A DNA stretch of 64,000 nt from Cupriavidus numazuensis (GTDB lineage: Bacteria; Pseudomonadota; Gammaproteobacteria; Burkholderiales; Burkholderiaceae), in the NCBI RefSeq assembly GCF_905397435.1, contig NZ_CAJPVI010000004.1, positions 62,001 through 126,000 of the forward strand, given 5' to 3'. Below, piece by piece: positions 63,883 to 64,000 of this stretch. The first letter of the stretch is position 1. Every line of letters begins with the position of its first letter. Under the pieces are notes generated by a model. That model made no database searches and was not told the DNA's origin. It worked only from the letters and a program-made list of their open reading frames with translations. The position numbers were made by a program, and so were the translations under genes.

Positions 63883-64000
63883 ATGGGAATCGGCACCATT
63901 CTTCTGATCCTACTCATCCTGTTGCTCGTCGGCGCCTTGCCGGCATGGCCTTACAGCACTGGCTGGGGATACTGGCCAAGCGGCGGGCTCGGCCTGATTG
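63883..64000 (+). CDS. small DUF3309-type membrane protein, partial (runs off right edge)
   Basis: The visible 39 residues begin MGIGTILLILLILLLVGALP and continue AWPYSTGWGYWPSGGLGLI. This is the hydrophobic helix / aromatic turn / glycine pattern of the ~50-residue DUF3309 proteins. GGAG with six intervening bases precedes the ATG. Function unknown. The end of the gene is outside the window. Confidence 0.75.
   Translation, partial: MGIGTILLILLILLLVGALPAWPYSTGWGYWPSGGLGLI

Overview
The window looks like a chromosome (or chromid) segment of a high-GC betaproteobacterium, most likely Cupriavidus (old name Ralstonia eutropha) or a close Burkholderiaceae relative. Support comes from the NorR-NorA-NorB nitric oxide module in the R. 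eutropha arrangement, a Bug-type binding protein, betaproteobacterial porins and many LysR-regulated aromatic and organic-acid operons. No rRNA, tRNA, CRISPR array, integrase or transposase was seen. Genus assignment is inference; no search was run.

Left third (1-20,700): protocatechuate and quinate/shikimate catabolism. A leftward pcaH-pcaG-pcaB operon (pcaB cut by the window edge) faces divergent pcaQ, followed by a PcaK-type permease. Next come a hydroxyphenylpyruvate-dioxygenase-like gene, a shikimate/quinate dehydrogenase, a second MFS permease, a porin, type II dehydroquinase (aroQ), LysR and IclR regulators, and a dehydroshikimate dehydratase fused to an HPPD-like domain. Together these can import quinate or shikimate, convert it through dehydroquinate and dehydroshikimate to protocatechuate, and open the ring. 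A beta-keto acid cleavage enzyme, a DMT permease, a CoA ligase and an SBP56-family protein with a coupled membrane protein follow.

Middle (20,700-31,450): a YadA-like trimeric autotransporter lies upstream of two small genes on the same strand, and an intrinsic terminator sits in its leader. Next are an unusual HTH-then-receiver response regulator divergent from a soluble hybrid histidine kinase, and a LysR-controlled operon of LeuC/LeuD paralogues with a haloacetate-dehalogenase-type hydrolase.

Region 31,460-40,420 is an organosulfur cluster. Leftward genes encode a DszC/SfnB-like flavoprotein, a thiol dioxygenase and a four-domain rhodanese. Rightward genes encode an SsuD-like monooxygenase, a complete ABC importer and a c-type cytochrome. 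Region 41,160-47,850 carries an AraC regulator with a Bug binding protein, a second beta-keto acid cleavage enzyme, another AraC regulator, a quinone-oxidoreductase-like protein and a TauD-type dioxygenase.

Right end (48,740-64,000): nitrogen-oxide and anaerobic functions. These are quinol NO reductase norB with di-iron norA and divergent norR (NorR boxes and a sigma-54 promoter visible), O2-independent ubiquinone genes ubiU-ubiV-ubiT, a nitronate monooxygenase, a hemerythrin / membrane protein / Dnr operon, and narX-narL.

The most striking unexplained structure is a roughly 0.8 kb element present four times (near 9.7, 40.4, 47.9 and 53.5 kb). Each copy fills the gap between two convergent genes and comes within a few bases of, or overlaps, their stop codons. 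The ends are inverted repeats carrying stem-loops whose paired bases differ between copies yet still pair.
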